From Selenomonadaceae bacterium (lineage in GTDB: Bacteria > Bacillota > Negativicutes > Selenomonadales > Selenomonadaceae), in NCBI GenBank assembly GCA_017484235.1, contig JAFUTM010000101.1, forward strand, positions 1 through 13,776: a stretch of 13,776 nucleotides of DNA, read 5' to 3'. This document shows positions 7,755 to 13,776 of the stretch, piece by piece. Every line of letters begins with the position of its first letter. Within the stretch, counting starts at the first letter, position 1. A program made the translations under genes and the position numbers. The notes under the pieces are model-generated. The model did no database searches, was not told the DNA's origin, and saw only the letters and a program-made list of their open reading frames with translations.

Positions 7755-8729
7755 TTAATTCTTTAGCACTCGATTTAAAAAGTCTATAATAATAATTTCA
7801 ACTTCCGGCTGATTCCAATAATGATCAGCGTGATTGGCACTCTCGACGACGTAGCGCGTAGAGTCAATTCCCTTGTTGCAGAGAGCTGTGTGCAGCAATT
7901 CCGTCTGACTTGGTGAAACTACTGAGTCCTTATCACCGTGCATTAGCAGAAATGGCGGAGTATTGGCTGATATGTACGTTATTGGATTAGCCGCTTTTGC
8001 CGACTCTGGATTAGATAAAATGCCGCCGCCTGTGCCGCTGAAAAGCGCAACGCCATTAACGAAGAGGGCTTCCGTCGCACCGGCAGACTTATGAGCCTCT
8101 TGTACTTCTGCTGAATAGTCTGCGCCAACTTTTGTTAAATCGGAGAGTCCATAAATGTCAACGACTGCCTGCACAGCACTGCTCTGGTTGAGATTATCAC
8201 CAACGTCAAACTCGTTAATATCGTTCGTGACGCCAACCATTGCCGCCAAATAACCGCCAGCGGATTCGCCCATTACGGCAATACGATTCGGATCAATGTT
8301 GAACTCTTTGGCGTGTGCGCGGAGGTATCGGATTGCGGCTTTTATATCTTGAAGGGCGTCTTTATAAGTGTTAGGCACAATTCGATATTCAACGCTTGCC
8401 ACAACGTATCCGGCTTCGGCGAGGTGTACGCGCTGTTGAATATAAGTTGTCTTTGCCGCTGCGACGAATCCACCGCCTGTGATAAACAAAACCGCAGGCA
8501 GAGGTTCATTACTTTCCGGCTTTAAAATATCCATTTTAAGACGATACACTGGCCAGTTGAAGTGCTGCACATAGGTAATATCTGCAATCTCACGGACGGC
8601 TGGTCTCGTAATATTAAATTTGATATGCTTGCTCGGTGCCGGAGCTGCAGATATTTTATCAATATGGCAAAATGAGAGTATGGCAACGCTCAACAATGCA
8701 ACTATAAATAATTTATTTTTTAGTGTCAT
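7755..8729 (-). CDS. Exported alpha/beta hydrolase (esterase/lipase-like, BD-FAE/carboxylesterase type)
   Basis: The 324-residue protein starts at ATG 8729 with AGAGGTGA just upstream. Residues 1-28 form a signal peptide: basic start, a hydrophobic core to about residue 20, and a likely cleavage around ISAA-PAP. A Cys at 21 is preceded by Phe, which is poor for a lipobox. The catalytic domain shows an oxyanion loop FITGGGF (T84-G87), the nucleophile elbow GESAG with S156, the acid in LLMHGDKD (D268), and the histidine in ANHAD (H300). These order and spacings are those of secreted esterases in the HGGG group, here with Thr in place of the usual His of HGGG. It probably hydrolyses short acyl or aryl esters, or acetyl/feruloyl groups on carbohydrates, in the periplasm or outside. 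The substrate cannot be deduced. It lies downstream of the RND gene on the same strand but 184 bases away across a hairpin repeat, so co-transcription is doubtful. Confidence 0.88.
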   Translation of the reverse strand: MTLKNKLFIVALLSVAILSFCHIDKISAAPAPSKHIKFNITRPAVREIADITYVQHFNWPVYRLKMDILKPESNEPLPAVLFITGGGFVAAAKTTYIQQRVHLAEAGYVVASVEYRIVPNTYKDALQDIKAAIRYLRAHAKEFNIDPNRIAVMGESAGGYLAAMVGVTNDINEFDVGDNLNQSSAVQAVVDIYGLSDLTKVGADYSAEVQEAHKSAGATEALFVNGVALFSGTGGGILSNPESAKAANPITYISANTPPFLLMHGDKDSVVSPSQTELLHTALCNKGIDSTRYVVESANHADHYWNQPEVEIIIIDFLNRVLKN

Positions 8730-8795
8730 AATATCACCTCTTTTGTTTTCTTGTTTTTGCTTGTATCTCTAATCTTAATTTTTTTTAATTACAGC

Positions 8796-8920
8796 CTTCT
8801 TTCTTTTGGAAGAAAGAAGCAAAGAAACAGTCCGCTGAAGTCACATCACGTGACTTAACGCGGACGCCGCTCGCGTCCGGCTCGCGGATTTTTTAATTAA
8901 GCATTACGCATTATTAATTG
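8796..8920 (+). repeat. Hairpin-rich intergenic repeat, copy 2 (between esterase and RND genes)
   Basis: This has the same organisation and the same tail (TTAAGCATTACGCATTA) as 491-620. Its first stem is CTTCTTTCTT/AAGAAAGAAG (8796-8805 with 8810-8819, 10 bp). The second is AAGTCAC/GTGACTT around the same ATCAC loop (8838-8844 with 8850-8856), extended by GTCCGC/GCGGAC (8830-8835 with 8860-8865). A third, GGACGC/GCGTCC (8862-8867 with 8873-8878), competes with that extension. A T-run follows at 8889-8894. Relative to copy 1, several stem positions differ on both sides so that pairing is kept. The tail overlaps the RND stop codon (8914-8916). Confidence 0.65.
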
Positions 8921-11900
8921 AACTGAGAATACATTACTGGCAGAACAAGTAGAGTTAAGACTGTTGCAATAAATAATCCACCGGCAATCGCAACCGCCAT
9001 TGGTCCCCAAAATTCGCTTACCATCAGCGGTATCATTCCTAAAATTGCCGCCGCCGCCGTTAGCATAATTGGACGAAACCTCAATACAGCCGAATCAACT
9101 ATAGCCTCGTGCAGCGTTTCACCTGCATCGAGGTGCTTGTGTATTTGGTCAATTAATATTACTGAGTTGCGGATTATCATTCCGAACAGTGCTAATATTC
9201 CAAGCGCGGCAACGAAGCCCATTGCCTTGCCAGAAGCCAGCATTATCCAGCTTACACCGATTAATCCGAGCGGTGCCGTCAGAAGCGTTAAAATCATTGA
9301 CTTGGACTCGCGAAGCTGGAACATCAGCAGCGTCATAATAATAAACACCATAGCCGGAATCGGCACAACTAAAAAGTTCATTGAAGTCTGACTATCCTCA
9401 AATGAGCCGCCCGCCTCGATTGAATATCCAACTGGCAGTTCGTCAATTATTTCCTGCAGAGAATTGTAAGCCGTTTTTGTCGCGTCATTTGCCGTGCCGC
9501 TGTTGATATTCGCCTGTACCGTAATTGTCGGCAAAAGGTCGCGCCGCTTAATCAGCCCGTCTTCAGCCTCAAAACTTATTTTGGCAATCTGCTCTAAAGG
9601 TACGTAGCCCGCTGAACCTAGATAAATCGGCAGTGACTTAATCTGCGACAAATCCTTACGATTAGACGCCGCAGTCCTCAGCTCAATATCAATCGTTCGA
9701 TCGCCAGTATAAAACTCAGCTGCCTTTGCACCGGTAATCTCAGTATATAACATCTGCTTAACCGTCTGAGTCGATACGCCCAGTGCACGCAGCTTGTCTT
9801 GTTCTAATTCAATATGCACAATCTTAGACTTCTCCTGCCAGTCACAATGTACATTTGTAAGGTTGGAATCTTTAGCCATACGGTTGGCAACTTGACCGGC
9901 AATTGCCTTAACTTTGTCAATCTCATAACCGGAGACGCGAATCATCACCGGATATTCTGCCGGCGGTCCGGTCTGAATAAACTTGATGTTGCCGCGCACG
10001 TTCGGAAAATTATCGGCAAGTTCTTCACGTATCGCCGAAGTAAGCCGCTCACGTGACTCGGTATCTTGAGAGACTATTATAAACTGAGCATAGTTATCTT
10101 TCGGCAAGACTACGTCCATAGTCAGCACGAATCGAGGTGCGCCCTGACCGACATAATAAGAGTAATTTACAATATCTTCAGAGTGTCCAGCTAAAAACTT
10201 TGCAAAGTTCGCTGCCTCTGTCTGTGATGCTTCCATTGATGAGCCTTCGGGCAGAGTCATCTCAACAATAATTTCCGGCCGCAGCGACGCTGGGAAAAAT
10301 TCCTGCTTGATAAATTTCATCATATACAAAGAAATTATAAAAGTTAAAACCGTCGCCGCCAGAACAACCTTCCTATGTCCGAGACACCACTCCAGTATAC
10401 GGCGGAATATTTTATAAAATCTACTTTGATATGGATCTTTTACATCAGATTGTGAATTGACGCTAACCTTTATTAAGTAACTTCCAAATAACGGCGCAAT
10501 CATTACGGACACAATCCAAGACAGCACCAGCGCAATAAGAATAACCGGAAACAATGCGCTGCAGAACTCACTTGCCAGTCCTTTTGCAAAGGCGACCGGT
10601 ATAAATCCAGAACAGGTTATCAGTGTACCGGTAAGCATAGGTTTTGCCGTCATATCAAAAGCATAGCACGCTGCCTTAAATTTGTCGAAGCCGCGCTCCA
10701 GCTGCACACTCATCATCTCAACCGCGATAATCGCATCATCGACTAATAGACCAAGTGAAATAATCAACGCGCCGAGTGACACTTTATGCAGGTCAATTCC
10801 TATAATGTACATTAGGCAGAACGTGCCGGCCAGCACAAGTGGTATACATAAAGCTACGACCAGACCAGTGCGCAGACCTAAACTTATAAAGCTGACGACA
10901 AGAACGATAACAATTGCTTCAATCAGCGTCTTAACAAAGTCGTGAATAGAGTTATCGACCACTGCCGGCTGATTTGAGACTTGGTGAATGTCAAGCCCGA
11001 CGGGCAAATCTGATTGGATCGCTACAACTGTCCGGCTGAGGTCTTCACCGAGCTTCAGAATATTTCCGCCGTCTTCCATTGAAACCGCAATGCCAATCGC
11101 CGCCTCACCATTAAAATACATCATCTCTTCTGCCGGCTCAATAAATCTGCGCTCAATCGTCGCAATGTCCGCCATTCTAAAGATTTTGCCGCCCGCATTG
11201 ATTGGCAGATTTTTTATCGCTTCCACATCGTCGAAGATGCCCGTTACACGCAGATTTACATTGTCACTAGTGGTCTCAATTCTTCCAGAAGGTGTCATCT
11301 GATTAGCCTGCGCAAGTGTATTCGTAATCAGCGTTGGACTAATTCCAAGCTCAGCCAGTTTCGTCTGCTCAATCTCAACGTAGACTTTCTCCGGCTGGAC
11401 GCCGAGTAACTCCACCTTCTGCACGCTGTCGACATTGAGGATTATCTGTCGAATTTTCTCAGCTTGCTGCCGCATTTCCTCATAATTAAAACCGTCTCCG
11501 GTAATCGCATAAATTGAACCGTAAACATCATCGAAGCGGTCATTATAGTAAGGACCATAGACACCTTCGGGCAGGTCGCGTTTAACATCTTCACAAAAGT
11601 TGCGAACATCGCGCCACGTCGGACGAATATCCGACTTTGACAACTCATCTTTCAGCACGACATATATAACTGCGGTGCCGGCGCGTGTCTCACTTTTAAC
11701 ATACTTTAAATTTGGCGTGTCTTGTATCTTCTTTTCAAGTTTGTCAGTGACCTGCAGTGTCATCTGTTCTGCCGTCGCGCCTGGCCACGCAACCGTCACT
11801 ACCATTTGCCGGATTGTAAAAGTTGGGTCTTCCATTCGCCCAAGTTTTAAGTATGAAAATATGCCACCTATTATTGTAATGCAGATAAAATACCACACGA

Positions 11901-11940
11901 GACTCCTATTTTTTAATGACACTTCTGTTAAGTTTCGCAT
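8914..11940 (-). CDS. RND-family efflux pump permease (AcrB/HAE-1-like inner-membrane transporter)
   Basis: The product of about 1008 residues is a complete resistance-nodulation-division permease, which uses the proton gradient to expel drugs or other amphiphiles through a membrane-fusion protein and an outer-membrane channel. It shows the two-fold RND plan: a first membrane helix, a large periplasmic loop (AWPGATAEQM, about 50-60), a helix block with the proton-relay pair LLVDDAI (D401, D402), a second periplasmic loop, and a second helix block ending EFWGPMAVAIAGG. The conserved Lys of AcrB TM10 is replaced by Arg in MIIRNSV (about R924), as I recall for TriC-like pumps. The ATG at 11940 is chosen because GGTGGT lies just upstream; an earlier in-frame TTG at 11952 lies in that site. 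TATAAT (minus strand, 11964-11969) may be its -10 box, with a weak -35. No fusion-protein or channel gene is in the window. Confidence 0.95.
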   Translation of the reverse strand: MRNLTEVSLKNRSLVWYFICITIIGGIFSYLKLGRMEDPTFTIRQMVVTVAWPGATAEQMTLQVTDKLEKKIQDTPNLKYVKSETRAGTAVIYVVLKDELSKSDIRPTWRDVRNFCEDVKRDLPEGVYGPYYNDRFDDVYGSIYAITGDGFNYEEMRQQAEKIRQIILNVDSVQKVELLGVQPEKVYVEIEQTKLAELGISPTLITNTLAQANQMTPSGRIETTSDNVNLRVTGIFDDVEAIKNLPINAGGKIFRMADIATIERRFIEPAEEMMYFNGEAAIGIAVSMEDGGNILKLGEDLSRTVVAIQSDLPVGLDIHQVSNQPAVVDNSIHDFVKTLIEAIVIVLVVSFISLGLRTGLVVALCIPLVLAGTFCLMYIIGIDLHKVSLGALIISLGLLVDDAIIAVEMMSVQLERGFDKFKAACYAFDMTAKPMLTGTLITCSGFIPVAFAKGLASEFCSALFPVILIALVLSWIVSVMIAPLFGSYLIKVSVNSQSDVKDPYQSRFYKIFRRILEWCLGHRKVVLAATVLTFIISLYMMKFIKQEFFPASLRPEIIVEMTLPEGSSMEASQTEAANFAKFLAGHSEDIVNYSYYVGQGAPRFVLTMDVVLPKDNYAQFIIVSQDTESRERLTSAIREELADNFPNVRGNIKFIQTGPPAEYPVMIRVSGYEIDKVKAIAGQVANRMAKDSNLTNVHCDWQEKSKIVHIELEQDKLRALGVSTQTVKQMLYTEITGAKAAEFYTGDRTIDIELRTAASNRKDLSQIKSLPIYLGSAGYVPLEQIAKISFEAEDGLIKRRDLLPTITVQANINSGTANDATKTAYNSLQEIIDELPVGYSIEAGGSFEDSQTSMNFLVVPIPAMVFIIMTLLMFQLRESKSMILTLLTAPLGLIGVSWIMLASGKAMGFVAALGILALFGMIIRNSVILIDQIHKHLDAGETLHEAIVDSAVLRFRPIMLTAAAAILGMIPLMVSEFWGPMAVAIAGGLFIATVLTLLVLPVMYSQFN

Positions 11941-11955
11941 AGACACCACCAAACT

Positions 11956-12060
11956 AATGAGGAATTATAAATTAGGAATTAGGAATAAGATAAATATTGA
12001 AGTAGGAATTATTTTATTTACCATTATTAATTCCTCATTCCTCATTCGTCATTCCTAATT
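11956..12060. repeat. AT-rich imperfect inverted repeat between RND and AAA genes
   Basis: AATGAGGAATTA (11956-11967) is the exact reverse complement of TAATTCCTCATT (12028-12039). AATTAGGAAT, present twice in overlap (11970-11979 and 11977-11986), is the reverse complement of ATTCCTAATT (12051-12060). The right arm also has three near-copies of TCATTCC/CATTCGT. No transposase is present. It could be a small non-autonomous element or a genome-typical intergenic repeat. It supplies the probable promoter region of the RND gene and ends almost exactly where the truncated AAA gene begins. Confidence 0.55.
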
Positions 12061-12071
12061 AATTATTATAG

Positions 12072-12986
12072 AATCTGTGCGGCGAAAAGTCAATTTCCAA
12101 ATATTTTCAAAAAAGATATACATTTGATGAGATTATTCTGCCACAATCGGTGAAAGACAAAATTCTTGACGTTGCCAACTACGCTGAAAACAGCCGCAAA
12201 GTCTTCGAGGATTGGGGATTGTAAAAGGTTTACAAACAATCTAAAAGAATAGGTATAAATCTCTATGGTGCACCTGGCACAGGCAAGACAATGGCGGCAC
12301 ACGCAATTGCAAATCATCTTGGCAGAAAGATTCTTGCTGTCAATTACGCAGATATTGAATCCAAATACGTTGGTGAAACACCTAAAAATATTCGTAAAGT
12401 ATTTGAGGCTGCAAAAGCTACGAATAGTATATTATTCTTTGATGAGGCGGACGCAATCCTCAGCAAACGTGTAACAAATATGTCAAGCGCAACTGATGTA
12501 AGTGTAAATCAGACGCGTTCTGTTATGCTGATGGTTATGAACGATTATCAAGATTTTATTATCTTCGCGACAAATTTTATCTCCAATTTCGATCCTGCCT
12601 TTATGCGTAGAATCTCAACTCACATTGAATTTAAACTGCCTGATCTTGAATGTCGTAAAAAACTTTGGCAACATTACATCTTGCCGACAATGCCGAATAA
12701 TATTGACATTGACGAACTTGCGAAGAAGTATGATAACCTCAGCGGCAGTGACATTGCAAATGCGGTGCTGATGGCAGCATTCAAGGCGGCGCGTCAAGGT
12801 GCTGAACTTGTCGATAAGAAATACGGCTTTGAAATGGTCGAGGAGACACTTGCAAGCAAAAATGCAAACAAAGGCCTCACTGTTGAAAAGCGTGAAGTGG
12901 CTGAGGAATATGTCAAAGAACAAGTTGCTCAAGGCAAAGGCACTATAGTTGAAAGTGACAGCGAAACTACAGTTTCAGAGGTGTAA
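12072..12986 (+). pseudogene. AAA+ ATPase, 5'-truncated and interrupted by an in-frame TAA
   Basis: From 12072 one frame reads a typical N-terminal linker of an AAA+ protein (YTFDEIILPQSVKDKILD, then ENSRKVFEDWGL), hits TAA at 12222-12224, and continues in the same frame as KVYKQSKRIGINLYGAPGTGKT. It has Walker A GAPGTGKT (12267-12290), Walker B ILFFDEAD (12429-12452), sensor 1 IIFATN (12558-12575) and the arginine-finger region FMRRI (12600-12614). The C-terminal helical lid follows, with GSDIANAVLMAAFKAAR. After the TAA the first usable start is ATG 12291, which would cut off Walker A and leave a protein unable to bind ATP normally. There is no start codon or ribosome site before the linker, because the frame meets a stop at 12069 beside the inverted repeat. 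Such ATPases remodel proteins; the partner is unknown. The gene is very probably inactive. Confidence 0.85.
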
Positions 12987-12990
12987 TTAA

Positions 12991-13137
12991 GAAGAAGGCA
13001 AGTGGATTGAAGAAACCACAAAGCGTCAGGTTGAAGAAGATGAAGTGCCTCCATATATTCGTGCTAAGATTGCTCAGCAGGAAGCTGATATTAGCAGGGA
13101 AATGGAACAAGAATTACAAATGTCACTTGAATATTGA
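12991..13137 (+). pseudogene. Displaced C-terminal tail of the AAA+ gene (frameshift remnant) or small ORF without start
   Basis: Right after the ATPase stop (12984-12986), a different frame reads 48 residues with a protein-like, charged composition: EEGKWIEETTKRQVEEDEVP, then PYIRAKIAQQEAD, ending MSLEY and TGA (13135-13137). No ATG, GTG or TTG with a ribosome site opens it; the only internal ATGs lie near its end. The TGA overlaps the GAGGAG that serves the next gene, an arrangement typical of translational coupling. It therefore most likely was the genuine end of the ATPase gene before a frameshift near 12980-12990. The competing frame reads a basic, low-quality sequence and was not preferred. 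Confidence 0.5.
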
Positions 13138-13151
13138 GGAGCTGATGAACT

Positions 13152-13583
13152 ATGATGATTAATGGAATGGACGCTTCAACAGCGATTAGCATTGGCAAAA
13201 AGGTACTGCTTGAGATGATTCAAGATTTAGTTTCCGAAATTCGTCCAACTATGAGTATTGAAGATATTCAACGAGTTTACACAAAATCCATTGACGAAGT
13301 TATCTTTAAAGAAGAAGAGAGCAGCCATACTACATACGTTGGCGGTGAGTTCAGTCTGAATTACATTGATGAAAAAAATTACAACTGTGCATATCGCCTC
13401 TTCTTTCAAGGCGAAGATAAAAAGCTGTATGAAGTTTCCGCCAAAAGCAAACCACTTAGCAGTTATTATCTTTCGATGAATGTTCGAGGTGAACTCAAAA
13501 CGGAGCATACTATCAAATTTGAGATTCCTGAGCCGTCAACAGAAGCCAGAGACAAATATAATCGCAAGAATTTCGTTAAATAA
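13152..13583 (+). CDS. Unrecognised 143-residue protein following the AAA+ gene
   Basis: I do not recognise the family. The frame begins MMINGMDASTAISIGKK with GAGGAG (13136-13141) ten bases upstream; the second ATG at 13155 is an equally possible start. Residues about 8-60 look helical (IGKKVLLEMIQDLVSEIR, then MSIEDIQRVYTKSIDEV). The remainder looks rich in beta strands (YVGGEFSLNYID, YRLFFQGEDKKLYEVSAK, YYLSMNVRGELK, HTIKFEIPEPS). There is no signal peptide or membrane helix, so it should be cytoplasmic. The ribosome site overlaps the stop of the displaced ATPase tail, which suggests the two genes were an operon. It might be a partner or substrate adaptor of the ATPase, but that is only an inference from position. 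A terminator follows seven bases after its stop. Confidence 0.7.
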   Translation: MMINGMDASTAISIGKKVLLEMIQDLVSEIRPTMSIEDIQRVYTKSIDEVIFKEEESSHTTYVGGEFSLNYIDEKNYNCAYRLFFQGEDKKLYEVSAKSKPLSSYYLSMNVRGELKTEHTIKFEIPEPSTEARDKYNRKNFVK

Positions 13584-13589
13584 AAATAA

Positions 13590-13618
13590 AATCCTTCACG
13601 ACGAAGGATTATTTTTTT
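13590..13618 (+). terminator. Rho-independent terminator of the 143-residue gene
   Basis: AATCCTTC (13590-13597) pairs perfectly with GAAGGATT (13603-13610) around the loop ACGAC, followed by A and seven Ts. It ends the AAA/143-residue transcription unit and lies about 17 bases before the structured segment at 13635. Confidence 0.9.
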
Positions 13619-13634
13619 AATATAAAATCTGTAC

Positions 13635-13776
13635 GGTCAACTACTCACGACCTAAAGAGGTCGGAGCTTGTCCATACCGACACCAGTCTTTACTGGACGC
13701 GAGGTTCAATCGCTAACGCTACCTCGTAGGTCAGACATCGTCGGGGGCTGACATCTCCCGTTTTGACCTGAGTTAA
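13635..13776 (+). ncRNA. Probable omega RNA (HEARO-like) / left end of an IscB-type IS200/IS605-like element, cut by the window edge
   Basis: The segment is GC-richer than its surroundings and packed with hairpins. CTC-A-CGACCT pairs with AGGTCG-GAG around AAAG (13644-13666) and is followed by CTTG. CCAGT/ACTGG pair at 13683-13696. CGAGGT/ACCTCG pair at 13700-13726. CGGG/CCCG pair at 13742-13760. GGTCAA (13635-13640) is complementary to TTGACC (13763-13768), and ACTCA (13643-13647) to TGAGT (13768-13772), an order that implies a pseudoknot. The CTAC-stem-TAAAG-stem-GCTTG signature and the GTCAGACATC / GCTGACATC pair are as I remember for IscB-associated HEARO/omega RNAs, which lie upstream of the nuclease gene and take their guide from the flanking DNA. 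The nuclease gene would lie beyond the right edge and is not seen. A TnpB-type end or another structured RNA remains possible. Confidence 0.5.

Noticed and set aside
7755..8729. Lipoprotein status of the esterase through Cys21
   Set aside because: The residue before the Cys is Phe, which does not fit a lipobox; a signal peptidase I site around residue 28-30 fits better.
11600..12058. 152-codon plus-strand open frame opposite the start of the RND gene
   Set aside because: It is antisense to a clearly recognised transporter and has no protein-like composition or ribosome site; it is a shadow frame.
1960..12224. Genome-wide reassignment of TAA to a sense codon
   Set aside because: The RTX-like gene, the esterase, the RND gene and the 143-residue gene all end naturally with TAA, next to terminators or repeats, so TAA clearly works as a stop here.
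12265..12474. 69-codon plus-strand frame overlapping the AAA+ Walker region
   Set aside because: The other frame carries Walker A and Walker B; this one has no recognisable content.
12987..13160. Alternative frame after the ATPase stop reading a basic KKKASGLKKP-type sequence
   Set aside because: It lacks protein-like composition compared with the acidic EEGKWIEETTKRQ frame, and it does not end at the ribosome site of the next gene.

Overview
The window looks like chromosomal DNA of a diderm member of the Firmicutes, most likely Negativicutes (Selenomonas/Mitsuokella/Anaerovibrio-like). This is an inference. The ribosome binding sites are strong and Firmicutes-like (AGGAGG, GAGGTGA), and base composition is moderately AT-rich. 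The gene content nevertheless implies an outer membrane: an RND efflux pump and a giant signal-peptide-less protein with RTX-type repeats of the kind exported by type I secretion. No tRNA, rRNA or CRISPR array was seen.

Layout. 1-270 (-): the first 90 codons of a glycoside hydrolase family 32 enzyme (sucrose/sucrose-6-phosphate hydrolase type), running off the left edge, with a near-consensus promoter. 271-640: a gene-free divergent region holding that promoter, a possible ribD promoter and copy 1 of a hairpin-rich intergenic repeat. 641-1729 (+): ribD, alone, without other riboflavin genes or an FMN riboswitch. 1825-7671 (+): a giant RTX-like repeat protein whose properly initiated frame is cut by an in-frame TAA at codon 46, then stays open for 1893 codons. 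It has at least eight copies of a closing module and a helical, partly hydrophobic insert. A terminator separates it from the convergent esterase (7755-8729, -). Copy 2 of the hairpin repeat follows, then a complete RND permease (8914-11940, -) without a visible membrane-fusion partner. 11956-12060 is an AT-rich imperfect inverted repeat lying exactly where a decayed AAA+ ATPase begins.

The right end (12072-13776) is a decaying accessory locus. The AAA+ ATPase lacks its N-terminus, carries an in-frame TAA 14 codons before its Walker A motif, and has a coding-like tail displaced into another frame. It is followed, apparently by translational coupling, by an unrecognised 143-residue protein with its own terminator. 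Just after that terminator a GC-rich, highly structured segment starts and runs off the edge. It resembles the omega RNA (HEARO-type) / left end of an IscB-type IS200/IS605-like element.

The genes do not form one pathway. The unusual points are two ochre stops in otherwise intact frames, the helical insert in the RTX protein, two repeat copies with compensatory stem changes, and the omega-RNA-like terminus. Identifications rest on motifs and family memory; no database search was possible.
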